64,000 nt of DNA from Burkholderia cepacia (GTDB lineage: Bacteria; Pseudomonadota; Gammaproteobacteria; Burkholderiales; Burkholderiaceae): contig NZ_CP013443.1 of the NCBI RefSeq assembly GCF_001718835.1, positions 1,922,001 through 1,986,000 of the forward strand, given 5' to 3'. Every line of letters begins with the position of its first letter. Within the stretch, counting starts at the first letter, position 1. The notes under the pieces were generated by a model. The model saw nothing but the letters and a program-made list of their open reading frames with translations, had not been told where the DNA came from and made no database searches. Shown here piece after piece: positions 1 to 8,449 of this stretch. The translations under genes were made by a program, and so were the position numbers.

Positions 1-154
1 CCGCGAGCGCGCCCGCGAAGCCCTGACGCGTGACGCGCAGCCGCCCCGCCCTCGCCGGGCCGGACGGCTGCACGGCTTCCGCCCGCGACCGGCGCCGATT
101 TCACAGCGCGCCGATTTCGGGATAAGCTCCCGGCTTTTCCCGCACTTCCCCGCC

Positions 155-589
155 ATGCTCGAACTCAAGCACCTCGACCTGCGTACCGATCCGCAGGCCC
201 GTCGCGTCGTCAAGGACGAAACCGTCGCCGTTTCCTTCGCGGATGCCGACGGCGAACTGATGAGCCTCGAAGGCCCGAACCGCTATGTGGCGGGCGACGC
301 GCTGATCACGGGCTCCACCGGCGACCGCTGGGTCGTGTCGCGCGCGCGCTTCGACGCCAAATACCTGCCCGCCGATCCGGCACTCGCACACGGCGCACCG
401 GGCGCCTACCGGAACCGGCCGGCCGTCGTGCTCGCCCGCCGGATGGACGAACCGTTCACGATCGCCCGCTCGGAAAACGGCGACACGCTGCGCGGCGTCG
501 GCGGCGACTGGGTGATGCAGTACGCGCCCGGCGATTACGGTGTCGTGCAGGCGCAGCGCTTCGCGCAGGTCTACCGCGACGCCGGCTGA
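155..589 (+). CDS. PGDYG-motif protein of unknown function
   Basis: A 144-residue protein with no catalytic motif or signal peptide that I can recognise. It carries a PGDYG motif at residues 125-129, which names a small proteobacterial family of unknown function. The sequence looks like two related halves. Residues 47-70 (GD...GDRWVV...FDAKY) resemble residues 117-140 (GDWV...PGDYG...FAQVY), suggesting an internal duplication of one small fold. The ATG at 155 has no clear Shine-Dalgarno sequence and the frame is open upstream, so the start is uncertain. The gene is convergent with the minus-strand gene ending at 621. Coding status is supported by GC3-rich codon use and a clean stop; the function is unknown. 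Confidence 0.75.
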   Translation: MLELKHLDLRTDPQARRVVKDETVAVSFADADGELMSLEGPNRYVAGDALITGSTGDRWVVSRARFDAKYLPADPALAHGAPGAYRNRPAVVLARRMDEPFTIARSENGDTLRGVGGDWVMQYAPGDYGVVQAQRFAQVYRDAG

Positions 590-620
590 CATCCTCAACG
601 CGCCGGCAACGACGCCGCAC

Positions 621-983
621 TCAAGCGAACTCGTCGTCGAGCGCGATCTCCGCGTCGCGCGACACCGCTTCGCCGGCCGCGTGGCGCTCCTCGAGCGACC
701 CGAGCATCGCTTCCGTATACGCATGCAGCACCGCATGGCTGCGCGCGCGCTGCATCGGCTTGAGCGCCAGGTAGCGCGCGAGCGCCGCCGGCACGATACG
801 GATATCGAGCGTCATCCGCTTCGGCGTCGCGCCGAAACGCATCGCGAGCCAGTGCACGGACAGGAACCGCCCGCGCGCGTCGCTGCTTTCCGCGAAACGC
901 GTCTGCTCCGGAAAGAGATCGCAGATCACGCGGGCGAGCGCGTCGAATTCCGCGCTCTGGCATTCGATCAGATAGTCGTCCAT
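621..983 (-). CDS. Small conserved protein, DUF3022-like
   Basis: A 120-residue soluble protein without signal peptide or membrane segment. It has an acidic N-terminus (MDDYLIECQ) and an arginine-rich middle, and it resembles the short Burkholderia proteins grouped as DUF3022. That assignment is from memory and is tentative. The start at 983 is supported by a GGGAGG Shine-Dalgarno sequence about 7 bases upstream. It lies 13 bases behind the intramembrane protease gene on the same strand, so the two are probably co-transcribed. No function can be assigned. Confidence 0.7.
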   Translation of the reverse strand: MDDYLIECQSAEFDALARVICDLFPEQTRFAESSDARGRFLSVHWLAMRFGATPKRMTLDIRIVPAALARYLALKPMQRARSHAVLHAYTEAMLGSLEERHAAGEAVSRDAEIALDDEFA

Positions 984-996
984 CTCGCGCCTCCCG

Positions 997-1785
997 TCAG
1001 GCCGCCGCGCGCGCAGGCCGGCACGTCTTCACCAGTACGCCGATGAGCACCGCGGCCAGCACGAAATGCGCGGCCTCGACCCAGCCGGCCGGCAGCACGC
1101 GCACCTGATACAGCAGCGCCGGCGCGGCCGCCAGCGCATGCAGCACGATCGCGAGCGGCAACACGCCCGCGCGGCCGGCGCGCACGCCGCGCCAGACCAG
1201 CACCGACAGCGCAAGCTGCAGCACGAACGCCGCGCAGCGCTCGAGCAGCAGCATCGCGATCGACGGCCCCGACAACGTCGCCAGCATCACGTGCAGGCGC
1301 AGCACGGCATCGCCCGGCAGCCCCGCGAGCTGCGCGTCGAGCTGGCCGCGGCTCGCGAGCCACGCGAGATACGACCACTGGCCCCACACGAGTACGCCGA
1401 CGAACCACGCTTCGGCGCCACCGTGGCCGATCCCGTAGCCGATTCCGCGGCTGTCGCCGGCCGACGCGCCGTAGCGGCGGTTCAGGAAACGCATCCCGAG
1501 ATAGCGGCCGACTTCCTCGAACACGGCGGTCGCGAGCGCGCTGTACGCGACGAACGCGAGCGGCTGCGTGAGCCAGCCGTCGGGCGGCGTCTGGCTCAGC
1601 ACGAGCCCGTGGAATGCGCGTTCGAGGATCATCGCGAACAGCGTGAAGACGGCCACGCCGACGATCGTGTCGCGGCGGTTCAGCGCGAGCGGCTTGCGCA
1701 GGATACGGAAGAGGACGAGCGGCAGAAGCGCGATGATCAGCGTGGCGGCGATCAGCACCGCCAGCGTGACGGGGGCGACAGTCAT
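997..1785 (-). CDS. YhfC-like glutamic-type intramembrane protease
   Basis: A 262-residue polytopic membrane protein with about seven hydrophobic segments. It carries the motifs of the YhfC branch of the CPBP/Abi superfamily: a paired-glutamate FEEVGR motif at 89-94, a GIGHGGAEA motif at 118-126, and a late membrane histidine near residue 216 in LHALAA. In this superfamily the conserved Glu and His residues form the active site of proteases that cleave within the membrane; substrates are usually unknown. It precedes the DUF3022-like gene at short spacing and lies downstream of ptxS, from which it is separated by about 50 bases. No regulator-specific site was seen. Confidence 0.75.
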   Translation of the reverse strand: MTVAPVTLAVLIAATLIIALLPLVLFRILRKPLALNRRDTIVGVAVFTLFAMILERAFHGLVLSQTPPDGWLTQPLAFVAYSALATAVFEEVGRYLGMRFLNRRYGASAGDSRGIGYGIGHGGAEAWFVGVLVWGQWSYLAWLASRGQLDAQLAGLPGDAVLRLHVMLATLSGPSIAMLLLERCAAFVLQLALSVLVWRGVRAGRAGVLPLAIVLHALAAAPALLYQVRVLPAGWVEAAHFVLAAVLIGVLVKTCRPARAAA

Positions 1786-1839
1786 GTATTTCCTTGTTCG
1801 GGGCAGCGCACCTGACGCGCTGCGTGCCCCGAATGATAC

Positions 1840-2883
1840 TCAGCTTGCGGTCGACGCGCGCGCAACCAGCTCGCCGGGCAACAGCGAGACGCGTACGTCG
1901 CCCGCCGCGCCGTCGATCCGCTCGTGCACGAATTCGACGGCCTTGTAGCCGATTTCGTAGGTCGGCTGCCGGATCGTCGTGATACCGATCAGCTCGGCCC
2001 ATTCCGGATCGTCGATCGACAGCAGCGCCGCCTTCTGCTGCCATGCGGCGCCGAAGCGCACGCGCAGGTGGCGCGCGATCGCGAGCGCGACCGGCGCGTT
2101 CGCGGCGAACAGCGCCGCGCGCACGCCGCGCCGTGCCGCGTCGTCGATGCGGGCATCGACGTCGGCGAGCGCCGTCGCGGTCGCGTCGGGCTCGTTCAGG
2201 TCGAGCACGACGGTCGACGGCACCGTCAGCCCGCGCGCGCCCAGTGCCGCGCGGAATGCGGCCTCGCGCAGGCGCCGCGAGCTGACGCGCTCGAACGGCT
2301 GCACGACGAAATGGATCGCGTCGAAACCGTGTTCGACCAGGTGCGCGAGGGCCGTCTCGATCGCGTCGGCGTTGTCGAGGCCGATCAGGTCGGCCTCGAA
2401 GCCTTCGACGGTCCGGTCGACGAGCACGGCCGGGATGCCGGCCCCGCGCAGCGGGCGCAGCACGTCCTCATCGGCGCCGAGCGCGTTGACGATCAGCCCT
2501 TCGACGCGATAGGTCGTGAGCAGCTGCAGGAAGCGGCGTTCCATCTCGACTTCGTTCGCCGCGTGGCAGATCAGCGGCATGTAGCCGAGCGCCTGGCAGG
2601 CAGCCTCGACGCCCTGCAGCACTTCGACGGTATAGGGATTGGTCAGGTCGGCTGCGAGCATGCCGAGCAGCCGGTTGCGGCCGCGCTTGAGCCCGCGCGC
2701 CATCTGGTTCGGCCGGTAGTTGAGCCGCGCGATTGCCGCTTCGATCCGCTGGCGCAGATCGGTGGACAGCACGTGCGTCTCGCCGTTCAGGTAGCGCGAC
2801 ACGCTGGTTTTGCCGGTGCCGGCCTCGCGCGCGACGTCGCTGATCGTCGCCGGACGCGTTGTGGTTGGTTGCGAATCGGTCAC
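1840..2883 (-). CDS. ptxS: LacI-family repressor of 2-ketogluconate use, PtxS-like
   Basis: A LacI/GalR-type repressor of 347 residues. The N-terminal helix-turn-helix (TISDVAREAGTGKTSVSRYL, residues 13-32) is followed by the hinge and a periplasmic-binding-protein-like effector domain to the C-terminus. The frame is open further upstream, but the GTG at 2883 puts the helix-turn-helix at the usual distance from the N-terminus and has GAGG about 10 bases before it. In Pseudomonas, PtxS represses the kgu operon and is released by 2-ketogluconate. Here the gene lies directly downstream of kguEKTD on the same strand, and an 18-bp perfect palindrome lies before kguE. The identification as PtxS rests on this context. 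I saw no second copy of the palindrome before ptxS itself. Confidence 0.88.
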   Translation of the reverse strand: MTDSQPTTTRPATISDVAREAGTGKTSVSRYLNGETHVLSTDLRQRIEAAIARLNYRPNQMARGLKRGRNRLLGMLAADLTNPYTVEVLQGVEAACQALGYMPLICHAANEVEMERRFLQLLTTYRVEGLIVNALGADEDVLRPLRGAGIPAVLVDRTVEGFEADLIGLDNADAIETALAHLVEHGFDAIHFVVQPFERVSSRRLREAAFRAALGARGLTVPSTVVLDLNEPDATATALADVDARIDDAARRGVRAALFAANAPVALAIARHLRVRFGAAWQQKAALLSIDDPEWAELIGITTIRQPTYEIGYKAVEFVHERIDGAAGDVRVSLLPGELVARASTAS

Positions 2884-3131
2884 TGTCGTGCCTCGCGACG
2901 TTCGATCCGCTCTGCGACATACGCGGGCGGACGTTTGTTGTTGGATAGGTAAGCCAACTGACGGACTCTCCTGTCGGTCAGCCGCGCCGGACCCGGCGCG
3001 GATACGGGTCGCCCGAAGCGGGCGGCAACGGCTCCAGCTTCGAGGCGACGAGCGGGCGATCATAACGCAGCCGACGGGACGGCTCCAAGTCCATCGACTC
3101 TAAACGATCGACGCGAAAAAAGCCTGTCGTA

Positions 3132-3151
3132 CGCGGCCCCTCCCGGCCGCG
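3132..3151 (-). terminator. Candidate terminator of the kgu operon
   Basis: Inverted repeat CGCGGCC / GGCCGCG (3132-3138 with 3145-3151) just past the kguD stop. A run of six T on the minus strand follows about 10 bases later (3116-3121). The distance to the T-run is longer than usual, so this is only a weak intrinsic terminator. Confidence 0.4.
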
Positions 3152-3160
3152 CCCGCGCGC

Positions 3161-4144
3161 TCAGCCGGCGCGTGCGCGGGTCAGCACATCCGGATTGACG
3201 AGATTCGTGCGCAGCGTGCCGGCCAGCGCGCCGACCAGGTTTTCCGCGGCGCAGCGCGCCATCGCGTGGCGCGTCTCGTGCGTCGCCGAGCCGATATGCG
3301 GCAGCGCGACGACATTCTTCATCTGCAGCAGCGGCGAATCCGCGGCCAGCGGTTCCTTCTCGAACACGTCGAGCCCCGCGCCGCGGATCGTACCCGCACG
3401 CAGCGCATCGATCAGCGCGGCTTCGTCGACCACCGGCCCGCGCGACGCGTTGATCAGGATCGCGCCGCGCTTCATCTTCGCGAATTCGGCCGCGCCGATC
3501 AGGTGGTGCGTTTCCGGCGACAGCGGCACCTGCAGGCACACGAAATCGGACGCGGCGAGCAGTTCGTCGAGCGTCACGCGCCGTGCGCCGTACTGCGTTT
3601 CGGCTTCCGCATGCGCGGACCGGTTCGCGTACAACACCTGCATCCGGAAGCCGAGCGCCGCACGGCGCGCAACCGCGCCGCCGATCCGCCCGAGCCCGAC
3701 GATGCCGAGCGTCTTGCCCTGCACGTCGGTGCCGTACAGGTCGGGACCGATGCTGCGATGCCAGTGGCCGGCCTTCACCCACTCGGCCAACTCGACCACG
3801 CGTCGCGCGGACGCGAGGATCAGCGAGAACACCGTATCGGCGGTCGATTCGGTCAGCACGTCCGGCGTATGCGCGAGCACGATCCCACGCCGCGTGAGAT
3901 CCGCGACGTCGAAGTTGTCGTAGCCGACCGAAATCGTCGACCATGCCTTCAGCCGCGGTGCGCGGTCGAGCATGTCCGGCGTGACCTTCAGGCTCGCGCC
4001 GATCGCGCCGTCCGCGTCGCCGAGCGCATCGGCGAGGGCGGCGGCGCCGTCGGCCTGCACGACGTCCGCATGCTCGCGCAGGTACGCGAGGACGTCATCG
4101 GGCAGCGGTTTGTACGCGACGATACGAGGCTTCATCGGGTTCAT
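3161..4144 (-). CDS. kguD: 2-ketogluconate-6-phosphate reductase, D-2-hydroxyacid dehydrogenase family
   Basis: A 327-residue NAD(P)-dependent D-isomer 2-hydroxyacid dehydrogenase. The Rossmann motif GLGRIG is at residues 150-155. The catalytic triad of the family is visible: Arg235 (INASRG), Glu264 (FEKEP) and His283 (LPHIG). In this operon the expected reaction is reduction of 2-keto-6-phosphogluconate to 6-phosphogluconate, feeding the Entner-Doudoroff and pentose phosphate routes. The ATG at 4144 overlaps the TGA of the transporter gene as ATGA, which suggests translational coupling; a second ATG nine bases downstream is also possible. The family also contains glyoxylate and hydroxypyruvate reductases, so the specific substrate is inferred from neighbours. 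Confidence 0.9.
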   Translation of the reverse strand: MNPMKPRIVAYKPLPDDVLAYLREHADVVQADGAAALADALGDADGAIGASLKVTPDMLDRAPRLKAWSTISVGYDNFDVADLTRRGIVLAHTPDVLTESTADTVFSLILASARRVVELAEWVKAGHWHRSIGPDLYGTDVQGKTLGIVGLGRIGGAVARRAALGFRMQVLYANRSAHAEAETQYGARRVTLDELLAASDFVCLQVPLSPETHHLIGAAEFAKMKRGAILINASRGPVVDEAALIDALRAGTIRGAGLDVFEKEPLAADSPLLQMKNVVALPHIGSATHETRHAMARCAAENLVGALAGTLRTNLVNPDVLTRARAG

Positions 4145-5427
4145 TTTCCTTGCAGCGGCGCCGCGAGCGAATGCGTATCGGGCGCCTGGGGTTTGACGGA
4201 CAGCGTGAGGACCACCGCGGCGACGAGCGCGGCGCTCATGAACGCGTAGGACGCGACGGGCGAGCCGGTCGCACCGTTCAGGTAGCCGACGAAGTACGAG
4301 CCGACGAACGAGCCGAGCGCGCCCATGCTGTTGATCAGCGCCATCGCGCCGCCGGCGACGTTCTTCGGCAGCAGTTCCGGCACGATCGCGAAGAACGGGC
4401 CGTACGGCGCGTACATGGCGGCACCCGCCACGACCAGCAGCGCATACGAGATCCAGAAGTGCGACGAGCCGAGTGCGTACGACGCGGCGAACGCGGCCGC
4501 GCCGATCAGCAGGAACGGCCACACGAAGCCGCGGCGCGAACCGACCTTGTCGGACGCCCACGACGCGGCGAGCATCGCGATCGTCGCGGCGAGATACGGC
4601 AGCGCGGACAGCCAGCCGGTCGCGACCATCCCGAGGTCGGAGCCGTTCTTGACGATCGACGGCAGCCACAGCACGAAGCCGTACACGCCGATGCTCCAGC
4701 AGAAATACTGTGCGCACAGCTTGATCACGGCCGGCGAGCGGAACGCCTCGCCGTAGTTGCGCACGGGCCTGATCGCCGCCTGCTCGGCCGCGAGCGCGGC
4801 GTCGAGGTCGCGCTTTTCCTGTGCGTTGAGCCACGGCGAATCGGAATCGGCCGGCTTGTCCTGCACGAGGAACCACCAGCACACGGCCCAGAGGACGGCC
4901 GGCACGCCTTCGGCGATGAACATGTGGCGCCAGCCGAATTCGTGCACGAGATAGCCCGAGACGATCGACATCCACAGCACGGTGACCGGGTTGCCGAGGA
5001 TCAGGAACGTGTTCGCGCGCGAGCGTTCGTTCTTCGTGAACCAGTTGCTGATGTAGATCAGCATCGCCGGCATCACGGCCGCCTCGACGACGCCGAGCAC
5101 GAAGCGGATCGCCATCAACGACGGGATGTTGCTGACCACGCCCGTGAGCGCCGCGCAGGCACCCCACAGGACGAGGCTGACGAACACGAGCTTCTTCACG
5201 CTGCGGCGTTCCGCATAGATCGCGCCGGGGATCTGGAAGAAGAAGTAGCCGAGGAAGAACAGCGCGCCGATCAGCGACGACAGGCCCTTGCTGATCCCGA
5301 GGTCCTGGTTGATGCCGGCCGCGGCGGCGAACCCGTAGTTCGCGCGGTCGAGGTAGGCGAGGCTGTAGGTGATGAAGACGATCGGCATGATCGTCCACCA
5401 GCGTCGAGCGGCGAGATTGGCAGTCAT
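4141..5427 (-). CDS. kguT: 2-ketogluconate transporter, MFS anion:cation symporter type
   Basis: A 428-residue major facilitator protein with about 12 hydrophobic segments. Its first helix carries the YLDRANYG signature seen in the anion:cation symporter branch, which imports sugar acids. The ATG at 5427 has AGGAGA about 7 bases upstream. It lies between the kinase and reductase genes of 2-ketogluconate catabolism and overlaps the reductase start by four bases. The probable role is proton-coupled uptake of 2-ketogluconate across the inner membrane. Related transporters carry hexuronates, glucarate or phthalate, so the substrate call depends on the operon. Confidence 0.9.
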   Translation of the reverse strand: MTANLAARRWWTIMPIVFITYSLAYLDRANYGFAAAAGINQDLGISKGLSSLIGALFFLGYFFFQIPGAIYAERRSVKKLVFVSLVLWGACAALTGVVSNIPSLMAIRFVLGVVEAAVMPAMLIYISNWFTKNERSRANTFLILGNPVTVLWMSIVSGYLVHEFGWRHMFIAEGVPAVLWAVCWWFLVQDKPADSDSPWLNAQEKRDLDAALAAEQAAIRPVRNYGEAFRSPAVIKLCAQYFCWSIGVYGFVLWLPSIVKNGSDLGMVATGWLSALPYLAATIAMLAASWASDKVGSRRGFVWPFLLIGAAAFAASYALGSSHFWISYALLVVAGAAMYAPYGPFFAIVPELLPKNVAGGAMALINSMGALGSFVGSYFVGYLNGATGSPVASYAFMSAALVAAVVLTLSVKPQAPDTHSLAAPLQGK

Positions 5428-5522
5428 GGATGTGTCTCCTGAGTCGACCGGGGTGCTTCGGCACCGGCTACGGTCCCATGCAAAGCGATGAAATAGCTCG
5501 CGATTGTGCCGTGTCCGGCCTC

Positions 5523-6515
5523 TCATTGCGCGGTGAAGGTTTCCTCTAAGCGATCGGCGCGATTGGTGACGTTTTCGATTCGATCGAGCGCGGCACGGGT
5601 CGGCAGCCCTTCCGAGTCGCCGATCACCTGGATCGCGAGCGCGCCGATCCGGTTGCCGCGCGCCACGGCCTGCTCGACGCCGCGGCCTTCGAGCAGCGCG
5701 CTGACCACGCCGACCGCGAAGCCGTCGCCGGCGCCGACCGTATCGACGACGCGCTCGACGCGCACGCCGTCGACCGTGCCTTCGCGGCCGTCGGCGGTCA
5801 GATAGTACGCGCCTTGCGCGCCCAGCTTGATCACGACACCGCGCGCGCCTTGCGCAAGATAGAAGCCCGCGATATCGGCCGGCGTGTCGTGCCCGGTCAG
5901 TTGCCGCCCTTCGGCGATGCCCGGCAGCACCCAGTCGGCGAGCGACGCGAGCGCGTTCAGCGTCTTCGCCATCACGTCGGCGGACGGCCACAGCGTCGGG
6001 CGCAGGTTCGGGTCGAACGAGATCGTCTTGCCGGCCGCGCGCATTTCGCGCGCCAGCTTGAACGCAAGCTCGCACGACGTCGCGGAAATCGCCGGCGCGA
6101 CACCCGTCAGGTGCAGGTGGCGCGCGCCGAGCACGTAGTCGGCCACGTAGTCGTCGCACGACAGGTGGCTCGCGGCCGAGCCCTTGCGGAAATACTCGAC
6201 GGTCGGGTCGCTGCCGTCGTCGTTGCGCGACTTGAGCTGAAAGCCGGTCGGGTAACGCGGATCGACGGTCACGCACGACGCGTCGATGCCCTCGCGCGCC
6301 AGCGTGTCGAGCACGTAGCCGCCGAACGAATCGCGGCCGACGCGGCTCATCCAGCCGACCCGGAAGCCGAGCCGCGACAGGCCGATCGCGACGTTCAGGT
6401 CGGCGCCCGCGATCCGCTTCGCGAATTGCGTCGCATGCGCGAGATGACCGGGCTCGGTCGCGACGAACATCGCCATCGCTTCGCCGTAGGTCACGACATC
6501 GAGTTGCTGGTGCAT
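5523..6515 (-). CDS. kguK: 2-ketogluconate kinase, PfkB family
   Basis: A 330-residue ribokinase/PfkB-type sugar kinase. The C-terminal signature DTVGAGDGF (258-266) contains the anion-hole GAGD and the catalytic base Asp264. The N-terminal glycine-rich region GADLNVAIGLSRLG fits the sugar-binding part of the family. In context it should phosphorylate 2-ketogluconate to 2-keto-6-phosphogluconate, the substrate of KguD; 2-keto-3-deoxygluconate kinases are the closest alternative. The ATG at 6515 follows a GGAGG Shine-Dalgarno sequence. The gene is separated from kguT by 95 bases and from kguE by 50, so the operon is loosely packed here. Confidence 0.9.
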   Translation of the reverse strand: MHQQLDVVTYGEAMAMFVATEPGHLAHATQFAKRIAGADLNVAIGLSRLGFRVGWMSRVGRDSFGGYVLDTLAREGIDASCVTVDPRYPTGFQLKSRNDDGSDPTVEYFRKGSAASHLSCDDYVADYVLGARHLHLTGVAPAISATSCELAFKLAREMRAAGKTISFDPNLRPTLWPSADVMAKTLNALASLADWVLPGIAEGRQLTGHDTPADIAGFYLAQGARGVVIKLGAQGAYYLTADGREGTVDGVRVERVVDTVGAGDGFAVGVVSALLEGRGVEQAVARGNRIGALAIQVIGDSEGLPTRAALDRIENVTNRADRLEETFTAQ

Positions 6516-6565
6516 CAGTGAATTCCTCCGGGTCCTTCGCGCATTCCTGCGCGCTTCAAGGGACT

Positions 6566-7330
6566 TCAAGCGGCTTCGAGCCACGCGACACGCCGGCACG
6601 CATCGCCCGCCAGGTCGGCCGCGTCGAACGGAAACTCGATGCCGCGCGGCGCCTGCTGCGGCAGCGCCGCGAGCACGCCGGTCACGAGCGGGTCGTTCGG
6701 TGCCGGCGCGGCGGCGAAACGGCGTGCGCCCTCGCCCTCGACGGCCTTGCAATGAATGTATTCCACATGCGACGCGAGCACTTGCGCGCAATCAAGCGGC
6801 GCTTCGCCCGGCCACTGCCAGTTGCCGATGTCGAACGTCATCCCGAGCGCGCGCGGCGCGCCGGCCGCATCGAGCGCGTCGAACAGCCCACGGAACTGCG
6901 CGAGCGCGCCGCCGACCGGGAGCTGGCCGTTCTCGACCACCACGCGGGCCCGCGCGCCGCGCGACAGCGCGACGATGTCGGCCGCATGCGCATCGCCGGC
7001 GAAGCCGCCGAGCTGGAATTTCACGAAGCGCGCGCCGAGCGCGTCGGCTTCCGCGAGCGTGTCGCGCAGCGCGTCGGCGTCGAGCGCGCCTGCGTCGGTG
7101 TACAAGTTGGCGGGCGTCGAGTAGACCGACCACAAGCCGTGCGCCGCGAGCTGCGCGCCAAGCGCGGCCAGCGCGTCATGCGCCGCGTCCGCTTCCGACG
7201 CGAACAGTTCGCGCCGCACCTCGAACCCGGCCGCGCCCGCCTGCGCGACGGTCGCGACGAATGCGCCGTGGCCCTCCTGACGCACGCGGTCCATCCCGAA
7301 TGCGCTCGCCACGATCACGATGTCTGTCAT
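6566..7330 (-). CDS. kguE: Sugar phosphate isomerase/epimerase of the 2-ketogluconate operon
   Basis: A 254-residue TIM-barrel protein of the xylose-isomerase-like/AP-endonuclease 2 superfamily. It is first in the kgu operon, as in Pseudomonas, where KguE is annotated as an epimerase whose exact reaction is not settled. The ATG at 7330 follows GAGGGCGAA. An in-frame ATG further upstream at 7366 lies inside the operator palindrome and has no good ribosome site, so I prefer the internal start. Metal-binding acids and histidines are scattered as expected for the barrel, but I did not assign them individually. Confidence 0.85.
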   Translation of the reverse strand: MTDIVIVASAFGMDRVRQEGHGAFVATVAQAGAAGFEVRRELFASEADAAHDALAALGAQLAAHGLWSVYSTPANLYTDAGALDADALRDTLAEADALGARFVKFQLGGFAGDAHAADIVALSRGARARVVVENGQLPVGGALAQFRGLFDALDAAGAPRALGMTFDIGNWQWPGEAPLDCAQVLASHVEYIHCKAVEGEGARRFAAAPAPNDPLVTGVLAALPQQAPRGIEFPFDAADLAGDACRRVAWLEAA

Positions 7331-7349
7331 TTCGCCCTCTTTTCCCCGG

Positions 7350-7367
7350 AATGGAACCGGTTCCATT
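7350..7367. promoter_or_regulatory. LacI-family (PtxS-type) operator upstream of kguE
   Basis: A perfect 18-bp palindrome, AATGGAACCGGTTCCATT, ending 20 bases before the kguE start. Its core GGAACCGGTTCC closely resembles the PtxS operator known from Pseudomonas (TGAAACCGGTTTCA) and carries the central CG pair typical of LacI-family sites. Its place just ahead of the first gene of the operon fits repression by the PtxS-like protein encoded at the far end. Confidence 0.85.
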
Positions 7368-7443
7368 TGCTTGAGACGGATGGTGCGCCTCGTGCCGGGG
7401 GCACGCCATAGAGGAAATCCCTAGGATTTTCTCCGTGCGCGCG

Positions 7444-8337
7444 TCAAATCCCGTTTTGCGCAAGGCTCAACGCCAGGAATTGCGCGGCGACCCGCGACGG
7501 CGCGCCGCCGTGCGGCACCAGGATGGAGAAGTGACGCGCGAGCGGCGCGGGCGCGAGCGAGCGCAGGACGAGCGCGGCATCGTCGTGACGCAGCGACATC
7601 GCGGACACGAACCCGACGCCCATTCCCGCACGCACGGCTTCTTTCACGGCCTCGACGCCCGCGATCTCGAATGCGACGCGCAGCGGCGCGCCCGTGTGCG
7701 CGAATGCGCGCTCGACGAGTTGCCGCACGGCGGAGCCCGCCTCGCGCAGGACGAGCGGATGGGCCGCCAGCGCGTCGAGCGTCACGCCGCCCGCGTGCGC
7801 GGGCCCCGCCAGCGGATGCCCGGTCGGCACGATCGCCACGATCTCGTCCTCGCGCCACGCGTGCACCGCGGTGCCCGGCGGCAGCGCCTCGCCGGGCGGC
7901 CCTTCGATCATCGCGATGTCGAGCGACGGCAGCGCCGCGACCACGTCGGCCGTATTGCCGCTCATCGTGTGGATCGCCACGCGCGGGGCGCGCGGCTGGA
8001 ACGCCGCGATCAGGTAAGGCAACAGGTAGCTCGCGGGTGTCGTACTCGCGCCGATGCGCAGCGTGCCGGCTTCCAGGCCGCGCACCGCGTCGCGAAACGC
8101 GCGCGCCTGCGCGAACGTGTCGCGCTGCGCCTTCGCGTACTGCGCGAGCTGCTCGCCGACCGGGGTCAGGCGGATGCCGCGGCCTTCGCGCTGGTACAGC
8201 GGCTCGCCGAATTCGTCCTGCAGCAGCCGCAACTGGCCCGACACGGCCGGCTGCGACAGATGCAGCGCCACGGCGGCGTGGCTGATGTTCAGGTGTTCGG
8301 CGACGGCGGCGAACGTTATCAGTTGATCCGGGGTCAT
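7444..8337 (-). CDS. LysR-family regulator divergent to yeiH-type exporter
   Basis: A 297-residue LysR-type transcriptional regulator. The N-terminal winged helix-turn-helix (residues 1-60, with HAAVALHLSQPAVSGQLR) is followed by the two-lobed substrate-binding fold. It is divergently transcribed from the YeiH-family gene, as is common for YeiE/CysB-like regulators and their targets. The 112-base AT-rich gap between them includes TTATCGGCTTTCCGGATA, an ATC-N9-GAT inverted repeat containing the T-N11-A pattern of LysR sites. It probably controls the exporter gene; the effector is unknown, but a sulfur or organosulfonate metabolite is a reasonable guess. Confidence 0.85.
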   Translation of the reverse strand: MTPDQLITFAAVAEHLNISHAAVALHLSQPAVSGQLRLLQDEFGEPLYQREGRGIRLTPVGEQLAQYAKAQRDTFAQARAFRDAVRGLEAGTLRIGASTTPASYLLPYLIAAFQPRAPRVAIHTMSGNTADVVAALPSLDIAMIEGPPGEALPPGTAVHAWREDEIVAIVPTGHPLAGPAHAGGVTLDALAAHPLVLREAGSAVRQLVERAFAHTGAPLRVAFEIAGVEAVKEAVRAGMGVGFVSAMSLRHDDAALVLRSLAPAPLARHFSILVPHGGAPSRVAAQFLALSLAQNGI

Positions 8338-8449
8338 GGGGATAAATTATCGGCTTTCCGGATAGTTTACGTCACAAATCACAATTTTTCATATCGATAT
8401 AACGAAATTAGGATTACAGCATCGCAACACGCTCCATCACGGTGCTTCC
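8338..8449. promoter_or_regulatory. Divergent LysR/yeiH promoter region
   Basis: This AT-rich 112-base spacer stands out from the GC-rich surroundings. It holds an inverted repeat near 8347-8365 (TTATCGGCTTTCCGGATA, ATC-N9-GAT) close to the regulator start, and an ATATCGATAT palindrome near 8393. Both are plausible sites for the adjacent LysR protein and promoters in both directions. I could not pick unambiguous -10 and -35 boxes. Confidence 0.5.

Noticed and set aside
1..26. Frame 3 reads ASAPAKP and stops at 26, possible C-terminal end of an upstream gene
   Set aside because: Eight codons are too few to support a gene, and nothing else confirms it.
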